Positions 23,691 through 35,675 are shown, counted from the first letter of the stretch. The stretch: DNA of 64,000 nt from Topomyia yanbarensis (GCF_030247195.1 NC_080671.1:428482539-428546538), one strand, 5' to 3'. Made by a program: numbers and translations. Notes: generated from the sequence alone by a model not told the origin.

Positions 23691-24062
23691 GTATGTATGA
23701 TTCACAAACTTTTAAAAACATGATTATCTGACGAATTGACGACCAAGTCATCATCATCGATAGTAAAAAAAGTAATTCGACGAGCTGAATCGATTAATTT
23801 TGATACTAAGGTATTCTGTCAGAGGCTATAGCGTAAGCTAAATTACAGACAAAACTATTTTATTGCTTTTAGTACGTTTTATTTTCTCGGTTTACATCTA
23901 GGCTAATATAGAGGGGTGTTTATAGTGAACCAATAAGAGATAATCGCCCTTACCGGATGAGCTTATGTTTAATGTTTCAATATCCAGACTACACACTAAC
24001 ACATGACTGAAACGCTAATATTGATGAGCTTATGAATGCATACTCAAGTCACCACGAATCCA

Positions 24063-24695
24063 CTAGCTTCCAGCTCCATCCTCCATTTGACCGCACTCGT
24101 TGCTGACAGCATTGGTGAGGCCCTTTTCCTGAATTGCCGCTACAACGGCCGACTCGAGCAGATCGATTCCATCTTGACCGTCTACTTCTGCTCTCTGTCC
24201 AGCTGCACCCATCGGAATTGCTCCCGGAACGTTATCCACACTTTCTTCGTCAGAATTACCATCGCCATCTACCTGCACAGGCTGCAATCCCCGTTCGCTG
24301 ATGGCAGCCATGATTGCACGATCCTCTATTAGCACTTCCTGCTGGTGTTCCATTTCGGCGATTTCCGCGCGAGCTATCATTTCCGCCTCCACACCGTTGT
24401 GGCGTGCCTCGTAGAAGCTAATGTACTGCTCCAGCACCATGTTGATCGTGTTATCCTCGATGCAGGCAGCAATCTGGGCCTCTTGCCAACTGGCAAGGTC
24501 AGGCGCTGCCAGCGCCGGCTGTCTCACATTGATTTCCTCTAGTGAGCTAGATGAGGGTCCCGCGGCCATCGGAGGGCGCTCCACGGTGGCAGATTCCGTG
24601 CTGGGGCCTTGGAACGATAGCAGTCGGGGACGTTTGCTGATGGAATTAGTGCTGTTGTGGTTTGTGTTTCTGCCCGGAGGATTATGGTCGCTCAT
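24063..24695 (-). CDS. Uncharacterised acidic protein, single exon, 210 aa
   Basis: The ATG is at 24695-24693 in a good context (TCACAATGAG) and the frame ends at 24063. The N-terminal third is Asn/Ser/Pro-rich with a possible nuclear localisation signal (SKRPRLL, residues 20-26) and a Ser run. The middle (about residues 70-145) is predicted helical, Ala/Glu-rich: LASWQEAQIAACIEDNTINM and EAEMIARAEIAEMEHQQEVL. The C-terminal third is acidic and mentions no membrane segment. I do not recognise the family. Length, composition and ATG context favour a real gene, perhaps nuclear, over chance. It is bounded by unrelated repeats, so neighbours give no hint. A retrogene is possible, as no intron is seen. 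Confidence 0.6.
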   Translation of the reverse strand: MSDHNPPGRNTNHNSTNSISKRPRLLSFQGPSTESATVERPPMAAGPSSSSLEEINVRQPALAAPDLASWQEAQIAACIEDNTINMVLEQYISFYEARHNGVEAEMIARAEIAEMEHQQEVLIEDRAIMAAISERGLQPVQVDGDGNSDEESVDNVPGAIPMGAAGQRAEVDGQDGIDLLESAVVAAIQEKGLTNAVSNECGQMEDGAGS

Positions 24696-24699
24696 TGTG

Positions 24700-24860
24700 A
24701 GGCGAACATTTTACGGTAGACAATATTCCACACAATTTGGGAGGAGTTTTGCACTAGTTTTCACTGGATTGTTTTTATTTACGTTTTTACTGTTGTTCTT
24801 CTAATCGATCGATGACGTTCTTCGCTTTGTGTTTTTGTTTTCAGAGGTTTTCAACAGCCC
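24700..24860 (-). promoter_or_regulatory. Possible promoter of the acidic-protein gene
   Basis: Upstream of the ATG on the minus strand lies AATCGATCGATGACG (24802-24816). It holds overlapping ATCGAT cores like the insect DRE and a TGACG half-CRE. Spacing of about 110 bp to the ATG suits a TATA-less promoter. This is inference from motif alone. Confidence 0.3.
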
Positions 24861-27800
24861 CTTGTCAAGGACGACATCTCTGTACAGCCAGCATCACTGC
24901 CATGAAAGGCAAAACATTGATTTTGAACCGAATGATTAGAAGCTGTATTTAGCTACAAAATGTCGATTTTCTGAATGATATGATATTAAATCATCCCACA
25001 AGATGCAAAACGTCGTGTGGAATGCTTGAATATCGAGCGTAGTGCCGAACATAATTCTTTGTTTGGGGCTTTATAGCTATAACGCCCCATACATGTCGGT
25101 CGCTGTCAAACTCCATATGATGGTATAGGGTTGCTAGGAGGCTGGTTTTCAATAACAGCTGAAATATTTAGTACACTGGACAGGGGTGTACATATGTTTG
25201 TACTAATAAAATAATTTGAATGAAGTATAAGTATAAGCACGCAGCCAAAGCGGTTCAATTTCCAACCGTTTTGAAATTGTTGATGCCACTGAGAAACCAA
25301 CAAATATCCTTACATTATTGTGTTGTTTCCAATTTCAACGATTCGTTGAAGCAACGCAGCAACAAGTCTGACAGACTTTTCCCATTCCTGCGACGAAAAA
25401 TTCATTCAAGCCTTTCTTTTGTCAAAAATGAATTCTCCTGATCCTCCTTGATTCCTTGCAGACAGATCAAAGAAGGAACATAACAAAGTTTTACTAATCT
25501 AATTCCATCGTTCAGTACGTGAGTCGCTATCAATTTAAGTGGCCACTTTTCGGTATAAACGCGAATCGAAATAAACATTTTCACAATGTGTCGGTTTGTT
25601 TACAGTCGTGACTAGTGAATGCATCCGGAGCACAATTCATTTACCATGTTGGCGACAACACAATACGAATAATGCAGAACTGCGCTGCTGAAATTTTTTG
25701 GGCGGTTCCTCAATTGTTCTTGATATTTTAAAAATTGCAAGTTGCAAGTATGTTGAATATTTTTTAAGGCGGGAAATAGTAAGACGTGTAATACAACTAC
25801 GCCCCAACTAGCGAATCGTACCTGTTAATTAGGGCAACTGACAGCTGACAAAAATTACCCGATAGAAAAGCTGATTGTTTTCTTTCGGTAAAAAACAAAC
25901 AGAAATATTTTGCGGTTCACAAAAGTTGGCTGTTTCATCCCAGTTCAAAGTTGATTTTTATGATAAAGTATGTCATTAGTGTTCTTTTGGCGATAAATTA
26001 ATTTTTTTAATAGTTCCTTCACATACAACAGGAACTGGGTAAGCCGCCGAAAAAAACGATATTTGCGCTTTATCACTAGCTAAAAAATCATAAGATAATA
26101 TTATTGATTACATCAGTGATGACCTCCAAGAAGTTAGCAACTAACACACAACGATAGGGCAACATCTAACACATTTATTTCATTACCCCTCCGGAAGTGG
26201 TGCCCTAAGATGATTTCGCTAGATTTTCAAAGCAGCGTGCACCCAAAGCACTAGCGCTACTGCCGGAAGGTTTTTTTGCTGGAGACGAACCACTGCGACC
26301 AGTATTTAGATCTATTGTGGAAGATTCAAACATTACGGAATATGAATTGAAAAAATAAAGTTCTATTGGATTTTAAAGTATGTTTTTTTTCTAGATAGCC
26401 ACAGGAATCAACCAATGAGCCCCTTGAACTCGATGACTTTCAAACATCAATCACTTTTTGACTTTCAGTTTTGACATAAGAGTGTCTTTTAGTTGGGACA
26501 TGACCCAACTAGCGGACACCCAACTAACGAACACCCCAACTAGCGAACCCTCAACTAACGAATTTGTGCTGTATACGTTTCGGCAGCTCTTTTTATAAAT
26601 TTTTATTATTTTATTGGGAACACTGTAAATGAAGTGGTGAATCGCGATACCACATTCATTCATAACTGTTAACAAACTGAATGAAATTTACTCTGCCCAG
26701 TTTGGCATTTTGTAAACAAAGCCATTCACTCAAAAAAAATGTAAACGTTATGCCTATTGATTTCACACGTAGATTTTTGCAATTAGCGGAGGCAGATAGA
26801 TACTATTTGCTGGCACATAAACCTTTTGTATTTACAAGACATATTAATCTTACATTCACATTTCATAACTATAAGGCACATAAAACCCGATTCTATAACA
26901 ATACGACAGTCCCCGGACAGTCACCCGGACAAAACCCAGCTGTGTCCTTTTACGACAAGGAGTGGTTGATTGGCGATAGTGCAATGAGCCAGTTCACGAT
27001 GAACCCACGAAACAAAGCAACTTCGATGACTTTATCATTCAAACTAACAACAAACGCTGACAGTTCACCGTTGTCAATGATGACAGCAAACCAATGAGTG
27101 AGGTCGAGTTTAATTTTTTTTCCCTGCCTATTTCAGGAAACTTAGTTTTTCCATTTTTTTTCTGCATATAAACAAACCGGAACTTCCCCACACAACGGTC
27201 ACTGTCAGGATTGAACTAAAAATGTATTTATTTCAAATATGTACATGTTACGTGTTTGAATTCTTCACTACCTTTATTTTCTATTTGTGTTGCTTGCAGG
27301 CTGATAGAGTTCTTCAGAGTAAATTGACTAGAAAATGCATGTCACGGAACTTCGGAATTACTTTAACTTTAACCTGTTGAAGATCTGTTTATATCCTTAA
27401 CTTGTAGTCACATTTTCTTTTTTACATTTTAGTCACATTCAATTAGCTAGAGATTACTGGGTAGGGAAAGTTATTACGGTTCTCACGGTAAAGAGGGACA
27501 AGTCTGTCTTTGCCAGGAGACATGCTGGTGAACTTGAGTGATTCGTAGTTATGCTGCCTAAGCTCGATCCTAATCAGCAGAAGTTAAGCTAGTCAGGCTA
27601 ATTGAATGTTGTTAAAATATATTCTTAACACTGTACCACAGCTGGTAAAGAATAACCAATAGCCGCAGAAGCTGAGTATTAGTTGGACATCATATTCAAC
27701 CACACAAAGAGTGCCTTGGAATTTCTGCAATGTTCCATAAATTTTTTTAGTCGTTTTGAATTTGTGGATCGAACGCTACGAGAAAGGAGGGAGTGTAAAA

Positions 27801-27999
27801 TCATGTAAAAAAAACTATTCGCCTTATTTTCGTTGTAAGGGTGTTTTGATATCCTATCAGCTCAACGTATGTAATTTCATACGTTAGTTTTTTCGCATCA
27901 GACACGTTTTATTGCTTTTCCTAAAGCAGAAGTGTCTTCGAAAAATGAATCAAATTTGTAACGACTTCACGTACAAAAATGCAATCTTCGCTGCAGCGT
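24861..27999. other. Intergenic stretch with minor repeats
   Basis: No supported gene. A four-unit tandem of CCAACTAGCG/CCAACTAACG type lies at 26504-26562, and one more unit at about 25803-25815. Frames at 26681-27097 (138 codons) and 25220-25441 lack family signatures. A short frame 26209-26358 ends in TAA overlapping AATAAA (see rejected items). Confidence 0.45.
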
Positions 28000-28380
28000 C
28001 TAGTACAGCCGCTGAGCACTTTCCATCAAGGATGTAATGTGCAGCAAGCGTACCTTCTACCAGTGATTTTTCAGTAGCGACACCAGTAAGTTGATGGACA
28101 GAAGTACATTATGAGCCAACTCATCCGGAGTCATCTTGACGCGCCCAACCGCAATCGATTGGCACAGGACTTTCTTCATCTGCAACTTGACGGTTGCCTT
28201 GACTTCGTCGATCTTCTGCGGCATCGATTCGCTGTGCGCAAACACACCAAAGAACGTCGGCCTTGTTAAGACCCGGACCAGTAAGACGGGATGATTCGAA
28301 GGCCAAGAAGGCATCACACTTCTTAACTAGCTTCTTAACAGTTTTTTGTTCTTGTTATGCTTCTTAAGAGCTTCGGCAAC
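28000..28380 (-). pseudogene. RpL10Ab: RpL10Ab (ribosomal protein L10a/uL1) retropseudogene fragment
   Basis: The minus strand encodes the C-terminal half of ribosomal protein uL1 in broken frames. It begins near EALKKHNKNKK (28378), passes GPGLNKA, then changes frame to QKIDEVKATVKLQMKKVLC and DELAHNVLLSINLLVSLLK. A TAG follows the Trp of KNHW, and the same frame goes on to KVRLLHITSLM...AQRLY with a stop at 28000-28002, where the true protein ends. There is no intron, at least one frameshift and one premature stop, and the N-terminal half is missing. Best explanation: a 5'-truncated processed copy made by LINE machinery. The functional gene is elsewhere. Confidence 0.88.
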
Positions 28381-29590
28381 CGTTCGGGTGTGGAATGTAT
28401 TTTAGCCTAGAAAGAGAAAAACAAAATCCTTGATCAATCATTAATCTTTTGAAGAATAAAAATAGAACTGGTCTAATCTGCTAAAATCTGTCCAACACAA
28501 ACTCGCCACCGGTATCGAAGTGTGAGCTTATCCAAAAGGAAAAGTTTCGGTAGGCCTCTAGCGTTAGGTAGAGGAACTGCCTCCCCAATAATTTCAAAAC
28601 TCTTAGTACAGATCCGTCCCACCAAAACAAGGAGCATTCCTGATATCAGTATCCATAAGCAATCGGAGTGAATGACATTAAAGCGGATTACTTCTGGTGT
28701 CCGTAGAAACGCTTGTCCATTTTTGGGGCACGCAGTTCTTCAGAGTAATCGCGAGTTTCCCGGCTCTGGCATCAAAAGTCATTAAGTGACTTTACGCTTG
28801 TCTGGGATGCCGCAGACTCAAGTAATTCCCATTTAATGCCAAAATATCCTTACCACTGCGTTGCAGAAGACAAAAGGTTAAATCACCGGAAAACTCTAAG
28901 CTTGCTCATATGACCCTATTCCAGGCTTTTCTAAACTTTCTTCCTTCAACTCCTTGTTGTTGTGAAAATGTCTATTGCATTCTTATTATACGTAGCACGT
29001 ATTACTACTACCACAAAAGTTGACGCCGCATCACTTTAAACAAAAAAGTATAATATTTAATTGACTTTATCAGCCAGAGTTATATTTAAAAATGTCGGTG
29101 GAATGGGCTTGTGAGTGGAGGGGGTGGAGTTCAGTGGCTTGAGACTGGAGGATGCTTCAGAAACCCTTATCTTATTTCGGTATACGGGGTGAATGAAGGG
29201 AATGCAGGTGTGAGGGTGGTCCAGGGGGGAGGATGATGAAGGGGGAAGGTGTAAGAGTTAGGGGGAGACGATGCCACATCCAACTGCATATTATATCTTC
29301 CATTTGAGACTTGGATTGAGAGAATCGGTTCAGTCATCACCTAAGAATCGATGTTACTTTAATTGTGGAATACGCCTGGAATCCGGAACTTCCGAAATTG
29401 TCGATAGTGAATGTAGATATTACGGACAAGATAAGAAATAAATAAGTTTATTAATTGAAATACTCCAAAAGAAATTGTTATTAATTAACTAGACAAAAAC
29501 TATGCCAATGAAATTAATCATCAAATGTACTTTTGGTACTTATTTTGGCTATTTCACATACGTAATAGCAACTTTCTATCGCCTAATTTC
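28381..29590. other. Intergenic stretch, G-rich piece at 29100-29270
   Basis: No gene supported. A G-rich run at 29118-29270 is followed by part of a GAGAGAATCGGTTCAGTCATC motif, a diverged relative of the CCTCCGGGCCTCG repeat family. Confidence 0.4.
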
Positions 29591-29654
29591 ATTAAGCTTT
29601 CTAGGGGTAGAGACTTCTCCATCCTTGCATCATGCATAAAACAAGCGGTATCGC

Positions 29655-29870
29655 CACAGGAGAGCTCATTCGTGCATCGGACGGCGTGGCGAACGGATCG
29701 CCTGGTAGCAGCGACAGTAGTTGCAGTGGATCAAGTATTCCTCCCTCCTTCCCTGAGCGTGCATACAAGACGCGGTGTTGTCGCACAGAGGCTCATTCTT
29801 CCATCGGACAGCGTGGGGGACGGATCACCTGGTAGCAGTGGGTCGAGTGTCCCTCCCCAAATTCAAATAG
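29655..29870 (+). repeat. Imperfect tandem duplication (~125 bp)
   Basis: Two units share GCTCATTC, CATCGGAC(G/A)GCGTGG, ACGGATC(G/A)CCTGGTAGCA and a CCTCCC block: one from about 29666, one from about 29790. Both are open in some frames with a GSPGSS-type peptide. No family recognised. Confidence 0.5.
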
Positions 29871-30379
29871 CAGAGCATAGCACCACAATGGAGGGCCATC
29901 CTAAAACGACGCAATCTACAGCATCGACGACCTCAAATCACGACAGTGAACAATATATTTAAAGAATATTTGACTGACAATCAGTGTTCTAGACCTGCGT
30001 GTCAAAGTAATTTGATGACCATTTCAATAGATTTTTAGCAAATGAGGTATTACGATTGTAAAGGAATTCTACTGTGACCTTACTAACCAACCTGTAACTC
30101 CGGAACGAAGAGTCAGAACCACATGAAATTCAGCAGTAGTCAAGGGTAGTACTGTATCTTTCATTAATTGAAATCAAGTTTGTAAAAATCGGTAGAGAAT
30201 TCGCTGGGAAATAGGCGTGAGATTAGCTTAGGAACTTGATGAGTTCCTCGGGGGCATCAAGAACCGTCATAGGTGGCCAATGAGGTCAAAGCTACTTTGA
30301 TTGGTCATAAGTGATCTAGACTTGCAAATCCAAGTAGTGTTGCACTTATTTTAATATGTACTACATCATTTAGACATCA

Positions 30380-30705
30380 TGGTGTTACCATTTTATATGG
30401 GAATTTGCTGTCTGATCGCACTCTTCAATCCGTAACTCCGGAACCGGACGTCGGATAAACCAAAAATTCAACTTATTGGAGCGGTACACCTTTCATTTGA
30501 AACTAAGTTTGTGTAAATCGGTTCAGCCATCTCTGAGAAAAGTGTGTGAGTTTAAATGACACGCACATACGCATACATACATACACACACACATTTTCCG
30601 ATCTCTACGAACTGAATCGAATGGTATATGACACTCGACCTCCGGGCCTCGGTTAAAAAGTCGATTTTTACAGTGATTGCATATCATTTCTTTATATGCG
30701 TGTTG
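30380..30705 (+). repeat. Interspersed repeat, copy 2 (CCTCCGGGCCTCG family)
   Basis: This copy is longer than the one at 4040. It reads CCGTAACTCCGGAACCGGAC, CCTTTCATTTGAAACTAAG, AATCGGTTCAGCCATCTCTG, a CA-rich tract, GAATGGTATATGACACTCG and CCTCCGGGCCTCGG, then a CTTTATATG tail. Degraded relatives sit at about 29310-29350 and 30090-30210. Confidence 0.65.
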
Positions 30706-31343
30706 CCAGAAAATTCCGGAACCGATACCCCAGCAAAGTGATATTTGTTCAATGATTCTTAAGGCTAGTTATCAATTCCAATTTGCTTTTGCCGTCTTTG
30801 TTTATTATTTTTGAAGTATTTGTGTTATGTGGCGTGTACGTACATGAGCCGTAGAAAAGTTTATTTAGACGTCGTCCAACGTCAGTCCAACCAACGTCCT
30901 TCATTGGACGACTTTAAACCAACCGTTCTTATAGGGTTATTAATAAGATCCCTCTGAGAAGCCCAAAAAATTGTTACAAAATCGTTCAACACGGGTCCAA
31001 CGACGGACGTCTGTTGAACGGTTATTTGGACGTCGTCTATATTTATATGCTATATTTATAAGAAAAGATTGTCATTACTTTTGATAACTAAAATTATTAT
31101 CTTTAAAAAAAGTAAAAATGACTGAATTGAACAGAAACTGTGCGGCAAAGTGAAGCAAGTATTTATCATGCATTTACCGTATACATGGTTGATTAACTTT
31201 AACAAAAATAAGACAGAAACCACACCATAATCTACAATTTTTCAGTAAAATGCCCGAACAGAAAGCAATATCAAAATTGATTGTAGAAACGTTGAATTTA
31301 CAGCAGTTTTGTTTGTTAAAAACAACTTTTCTTGTAACATCAA

Positions 31344-31549
31344 TGTTTTCTGTTCTCTAATAATGATTCAACTCACTCACTTTTAAAATTATATTTATTT
31401 TATGATGTTCACTGAGCGGCGTACAGAGAGAGAATGGCTTACTAAAAGTACAGTCTTTATCGTGAGACACGACAGAGCCGATAGGTGGGGAGGTGCAGAC
31501 ACAGGGTGTAACTGAATACTATAACAGGGTGTAACTGAATACCATAACA
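31344..31549 (-). repeat. 3' LTR of the gypsy element
   Basis: On the minus strand it starts TGTTATGG and ends GAAAACA. It contains two tandem ~23-bp units (CAGGGTGTAACTGAATACTA on the plus strand) at one edge and an AATAAA in the AT-rich part. It matches the copy at 32769-32974 base for base. Confidence 0.92.
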
Positions 31550-31574
31550 TCCTCTCCACTTTTAAAATTAAGAT

Positions 31575-32739
31575 CTAATCGAAGTTCATTTCAAAATTCT
31601 TAAACCTAGCAGGAACGTGAAGCGATCGTTTTGGTCTCTCATTTGTAGTCTCGATAGGTGTTAGAAAGAGTTCTCCTTTATCGGGCGAACGCGCGTAGTA
31701 GAAGCAGGCGATGCGCGATTACGCGCCATTGAAGGTGATGCTACTGGCGGCGTTTCAATCGTAGCAAACTCTGGCGAATTCAAGTTTTTTGCTTGACAGT
31801 CATTCAAATTTTCATCTCCAAGCCCAACAGTTGGTTGCGTTGTGTTCATCAAAGGAATGAAATTTGTTGAATCGAGCGAATAACGGTAGTGTGTCGTGTT
31901 CGGTTCTTTACGTGGCTTCAAGTGTACTAAACTGCGGCGATAGGCTACACCGTCAACGTTGACCAGGTAAGATCGCTCGCTCAAACGATCTGTAATCGTT
32001 CCAGCACTCCATTGCTTCGTAGTTTCTGGTTGTAGCTGAGCATAAACAGGAGAACCAATCTGGAGTTCCGGTAACATACGCGTTTTATTATCATAATTAC
32101 GTTTGAAACACTTACGATTCCGTTCTATGGCTTCAGGTACGTTTTTAACAACTCGAGGAAGTAAATTGCTTACAGATGTTGGCACACCGCAACGTGTGGA
32201 GCGAGAAAACAAACGGGCTGCAGGACTGGAACCAATCTTGTTGGGTATGTTTCTCCAATGTAGTAGAGCAAACCACAAATCAGTGTTAGTTTCTTCCGTT
32301 TTTTTAATCAACCGCTTTGCAATCTTTACAGCTGCCTCGGATTTTCCATTTGCCTGTTGGTGATGAGGCGCTGATGTTACCCATTCGAAATCCCAATCAC
32401 GAGCAAAGCGAGCCACTCTCTGAGGTTTACCATGACGAGCGAAATTCTGTTCGCAGACGACGATCACGGATTCAGGCGTCAGATCTTTCAAAATGTCTAG
32501 TTCGAAAAAATCAGAATAGTGATCGACTGTTACCAAAAACTTACGTTTGATGCCACGATATTCTGCTTGGAAAACATCCATCGAGATGAGCTGAAACGGG
32601 TAAATTGGTATGCAGTGACTCATCATTGGCGGATTTGGTTGAGACGCTGCGTATTTGGCGCAAGTGGTACATTCTCTGACGATATCCTTGATCTGCATCG
32701 ACATACCTGGCCAAAAGAGATTAGCCCTGGCCAATTTTA
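31575..32739 (-). pseudogene. Ty3/gypsy integrase remnant
   Basis: A 357-codon frame (to a stop at 31661) starts inside the zinc-binding region (RANLFWPGM ... CTTCAKYA). It holds the first core Asp (ISMDVFQAEY) and the Glu (HHQQANGKSEAAVK). The expected S-D-x-G-P-Q-F block with the second Asp is missing: GKPQRVARFARDWDF reads through with a short deletion. A frame change near 31661 seems to have moved the natural C-terminus, as PKRSLHVPARFKNFEMNFD in another frame runs to a stop at 31575-31577. It would insert cDNA if intact; here it cannot. Confidence 0.88.
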
Positions 32740-32768
32740 ATGTAGACTCAACCCCACTTCTGACACCA

Positions 32769-32974
32769 TGTTTTCTGTTCTCTAATAATGATTCAACTCA
32801 CTCACTTTTAAAATTATATTTATTTTATGATGTTCACTGAGCGGCGTACAGAGAGAGAATGGCTTACTAAAAGTACAGTCTTTATCGTGAGACACGACAG
32901 AGCCGATAGGTGGGGAGGTGCAGACACAGGGTGTAACTGAATACTATAACAGGGTGTAACTGAATACCATAACA
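32769..32974 (-). repeat. 5' LTR of the gypsy element
   Basis: Identical to the 3' LTR. The primer-binding site lies at about 32752-32768, immediately inside it. The right flank ATCAA (32975-32979) completes the target duplication. Confidence 0.92.
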
Positions 32975-32979
32975 ATCAA

Positions 32980-34207
32980 TGTACTTATTATGCAGTCCAT
33001 CATGCTTCCAAAATCTACAACGGAACAACAATGTAAATCGATGTTTTTGATTTCTGAATGTATGGGAAAAGATCAATTTTTTCATTGTCACATCCCTTAA
33101 CGACCCCCCTTTTTCCATGTAAAAATCGGGTTTTCAATGAAATTGGATGTTGAAGCAACAAATGTTATTATAGGACCATTGTAAATTTTCCAGAATAACA
33201 CTGTTTTTCGTTGTAATGTAACAATAAAAAATGCTGTAATACTGTTGTGCATTTCTATTTGGGTGGCTTCATCAAACTTTATCAAACACCCATGCATGAG
33301 AAGGAAAAACGGTGCCCTTCATCAATATAGTGGATTCATAAGATACAGAATATTGCCGGCATAAAATAAATTATCAAGACTCCATTCTCATTAATTAAAA
33401 TAGCAACACTGTTCGGAAGATTTCGGCAGGGTGAAAATGTGCGAAAAGTAGAATAACGAAGGAAAATAAGAAGTCGATTAATTAATTCGATCATGAATCG
33501 ACCAAAGGGCCGAAGTCGTAATGATATCGAATCGAGAAAAATAGCTTTGAAAATTCGGTTCAGAAAATTAAATCGTATTTTAACAGTGTTTGCATACTGC
33601 GCCTTCAAATGTATTGAAACACTTTGAAACAATACTAGTTTTCGGAAGCATAACTAAAATGTTTTATATAATAACGTTTTCGTTGATAAAATTGAAAACA
33701 GATTATTTCGCCGAGTGTTGTTATGAAATGTTGATTAGGCCATTTTTGAGTCGCCCTCTTGTTTGGACGACTCTCAATTTCGCCCTGCAGTGTCGGCAAA
33801 AAACAAAAATCAAATGTGGCTTTCGCCGTGCTCGCTGGAGGGGAAAATTTGTTATTCTTCCTGGGCGTAACAAGCACTTGGTTTTTGTTTAGGGCGATTC
33901 TGTTTACGGACCTTGTAAACAATGATGCTGTCAATTTCGCCTGTATACACTACCTTAGAAATGCAGAGGCGTAACCCGCCTGGCTTTTTGTTTACAGTCG
34001 AAAGTCGGATCCGCCGTTTTGTTTTTTATTGATTTTCATGAAGTGTGAAATATTTATAAATGAGTTTTTATATTTTTTATAAAGTATTTTTACTCCTCTC
34101 AGATATTAATCAAATCTCTGTTTGTGTACATTTGTTAGTTTCGCCCATTTGTCGGTTCACGATCGAATTGTCACGCATTGGACGATTTTGAAACCAACCG
34201 TTCTTAA
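32980..34207. other. Intergenic stretch, no gene seen
   Basis: No supported gene. The last ~30 bp (34178-34207, TTGGACGATTTTGAAACCAA and on to CCGTTCTTA) repeat sequence found at 30895-30922. Confidence 0.4.
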
Positions 34208-35436
34208 GGCCCGAACACAATCAATGCGGTTGCGGCACGGCACGGTGCGGCCAATTTTTAAAACAATGTGCTTGCATGCAAGCACCCACAATGAGCGCGG
34301 TGCGGCGCGTTGCGGCAACTGCGGCATTGTACTAAATTTTAAAATTTCTCAAAAAATGCGATGCGGCAGAGTGCGGCAAGCAGCTTGACGTTTTCAATTT
34401 GTTCATTCTTGTCAAAATAATTGAGTTTGAAGCTACCACTAGTGTAAATTCAAAATTCTTGTGTTCTTTATGTGGAATCAGGTAGAAAAACAGCATTTTA
34501 TTAATATATCGAAGCGGTTGGTCCCACAGGTGAATTTCGAGAGGCCCATAGATTTAATTATCGCATTTTTCAATGAGGAGGAGTAAAATTGTATGGGCTT
34601 TTGCAATTTGTTTGAAAACTGATCGCTTCAATATTACCATGATAGAGTTGTGTCACTTTGAACATGTAGTTTGTTATAGAAATATGCAAATTTGGATTTT
34701 GCACATAGTGTACTTCGTATGCTGTATGAATTGTTTAAAGCAATCAAATTCTACCGAACTAGTATAGGAGTGCTAATGTGTCATGCTTCCGGACCTCTAT
34801 ATAAAGCAGAACATGTACGTCGAATACATTAAGAAATCATCCAAAAAGTGTTAACTAAAAATGAACCTTTCAGTTTTGTATTGCGATATTTTGGATGATA
34901 GATAATGTTATACTTGCTGAAAGGAAAGAAATTTGGAAATGATATTAACATTTTGGATTACCTGGATTGATTTTATAATTAAAAGCTAGGGGACAATCAC
35001 TCTAAACTTGATCTGAGCATGTGGACCCTAAGAAGTCGGGAACATGACCGAGGCTGCCGGGGTTACAAGTCGAAAACAGCATCAGCGGAAAATCGGAGGT
35101 TTTCACGTGTAAAAGAACTAGATTTTGGTCATAACCCGAAAGAATGTGAAGATTCTCTTATTCCGTTCAAAGTCAAAGTCGATTCCACTGAATACCGAAA
35201 TCGTGATTTAGATCGGTCAAGCTCAAAATTATTGACAATTTGCAGCAGTATCAAGAATCGAACCGTTTGAAAAAAATTCTCAAGTAAAATAACTTGCAGA
35301 TTAACATCAAACATTGCACAAATAGCTGACCACAGATTTGGGTTATATTCCGAACATGCAGTGATCGTGTGACACTGAGCACATTGGTGGAAGTTAATTC
35401 ACGCCCCGGAATGAACCGCCAGAAATCCCTCCCTTA

Positions 35437-35675
35437 GGGTGCTTACAGAGTGGCCGCGAGAAGCTGAGCAGGGGTTCGCACTGACATTAAAATGCGAGAA
35501 ACCTGCTTGCAGCATATCAAATGGAACCTGCCAGAGTAAAAGTAGGCAGTCGGCGCCGATCCGCTCAGCTTTCACTCTGACATCATCCCTTTGGTTTGCA
35601 GCAAGCAGGTTTCTCGCATCTCGCATTCTAATGTCAGCGCCAGCTCAGCTCCTCGCCGCCACTCTGTAAGCACCC
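35437..35675. mobile_element. Harbinger-type MITE with TTA duplication
   Basis: The termini GGGTGCTTACAGAGTGGC and its complement enclose 239 bp. TTA lies on both flanks (35434-35436 and 35676-35678). Inverted similarity extends about 100 bp inward (TTAAAATGCGAGAAACCTGC and relatives). It has no coding capacity. Confidence 0.82.

Larger units (their letters stand above)
31344..32974 (-). mobile_element. Internally deleted Ty3/gypsy element with intact ends
   Basis: Two LTRs identical in sequence (31344-31549 and 32769-32974, 206 bp each) enclose 1219 bp. A perfect 5-bp target duplication ATCAA flanks the whole (31339-31343 and 32975-32979). On the minus strand the 5' LTR is followed directly by a primer-binding site TGGTGTCAGAAGTGGGG (tRNA-Leu type), and the 3' LTR is preceded by the purine tract AAAAGTGGAGAGGA. 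Gag, protease, RT and RNase H are gone; only the integrase end of Pol remains. Identical LTRs indicate recent insertion. Confidence 0.92.

Noticed and set aside
26209..26358. 44-codon frame with ALLPEGFFAGDEP ending in TAA overlapping AATAAA
   Set aside because: It recalls a short motif of a zinc-finger protein (LPEGFF), but no upstream exon or further similarity can be shown.
26681..27097. 138-codon plus-strand frame
   Set aside because: ATG present, but composition and lack of motifs suggest chance or a decayed repeat.
28697..28775. Minus-strand frame ending EELRAPKMDKRFYGHQK before a stop
   Set aside because: Protein-like but under 30 codons, no family recognised, and no splice context that I trust.
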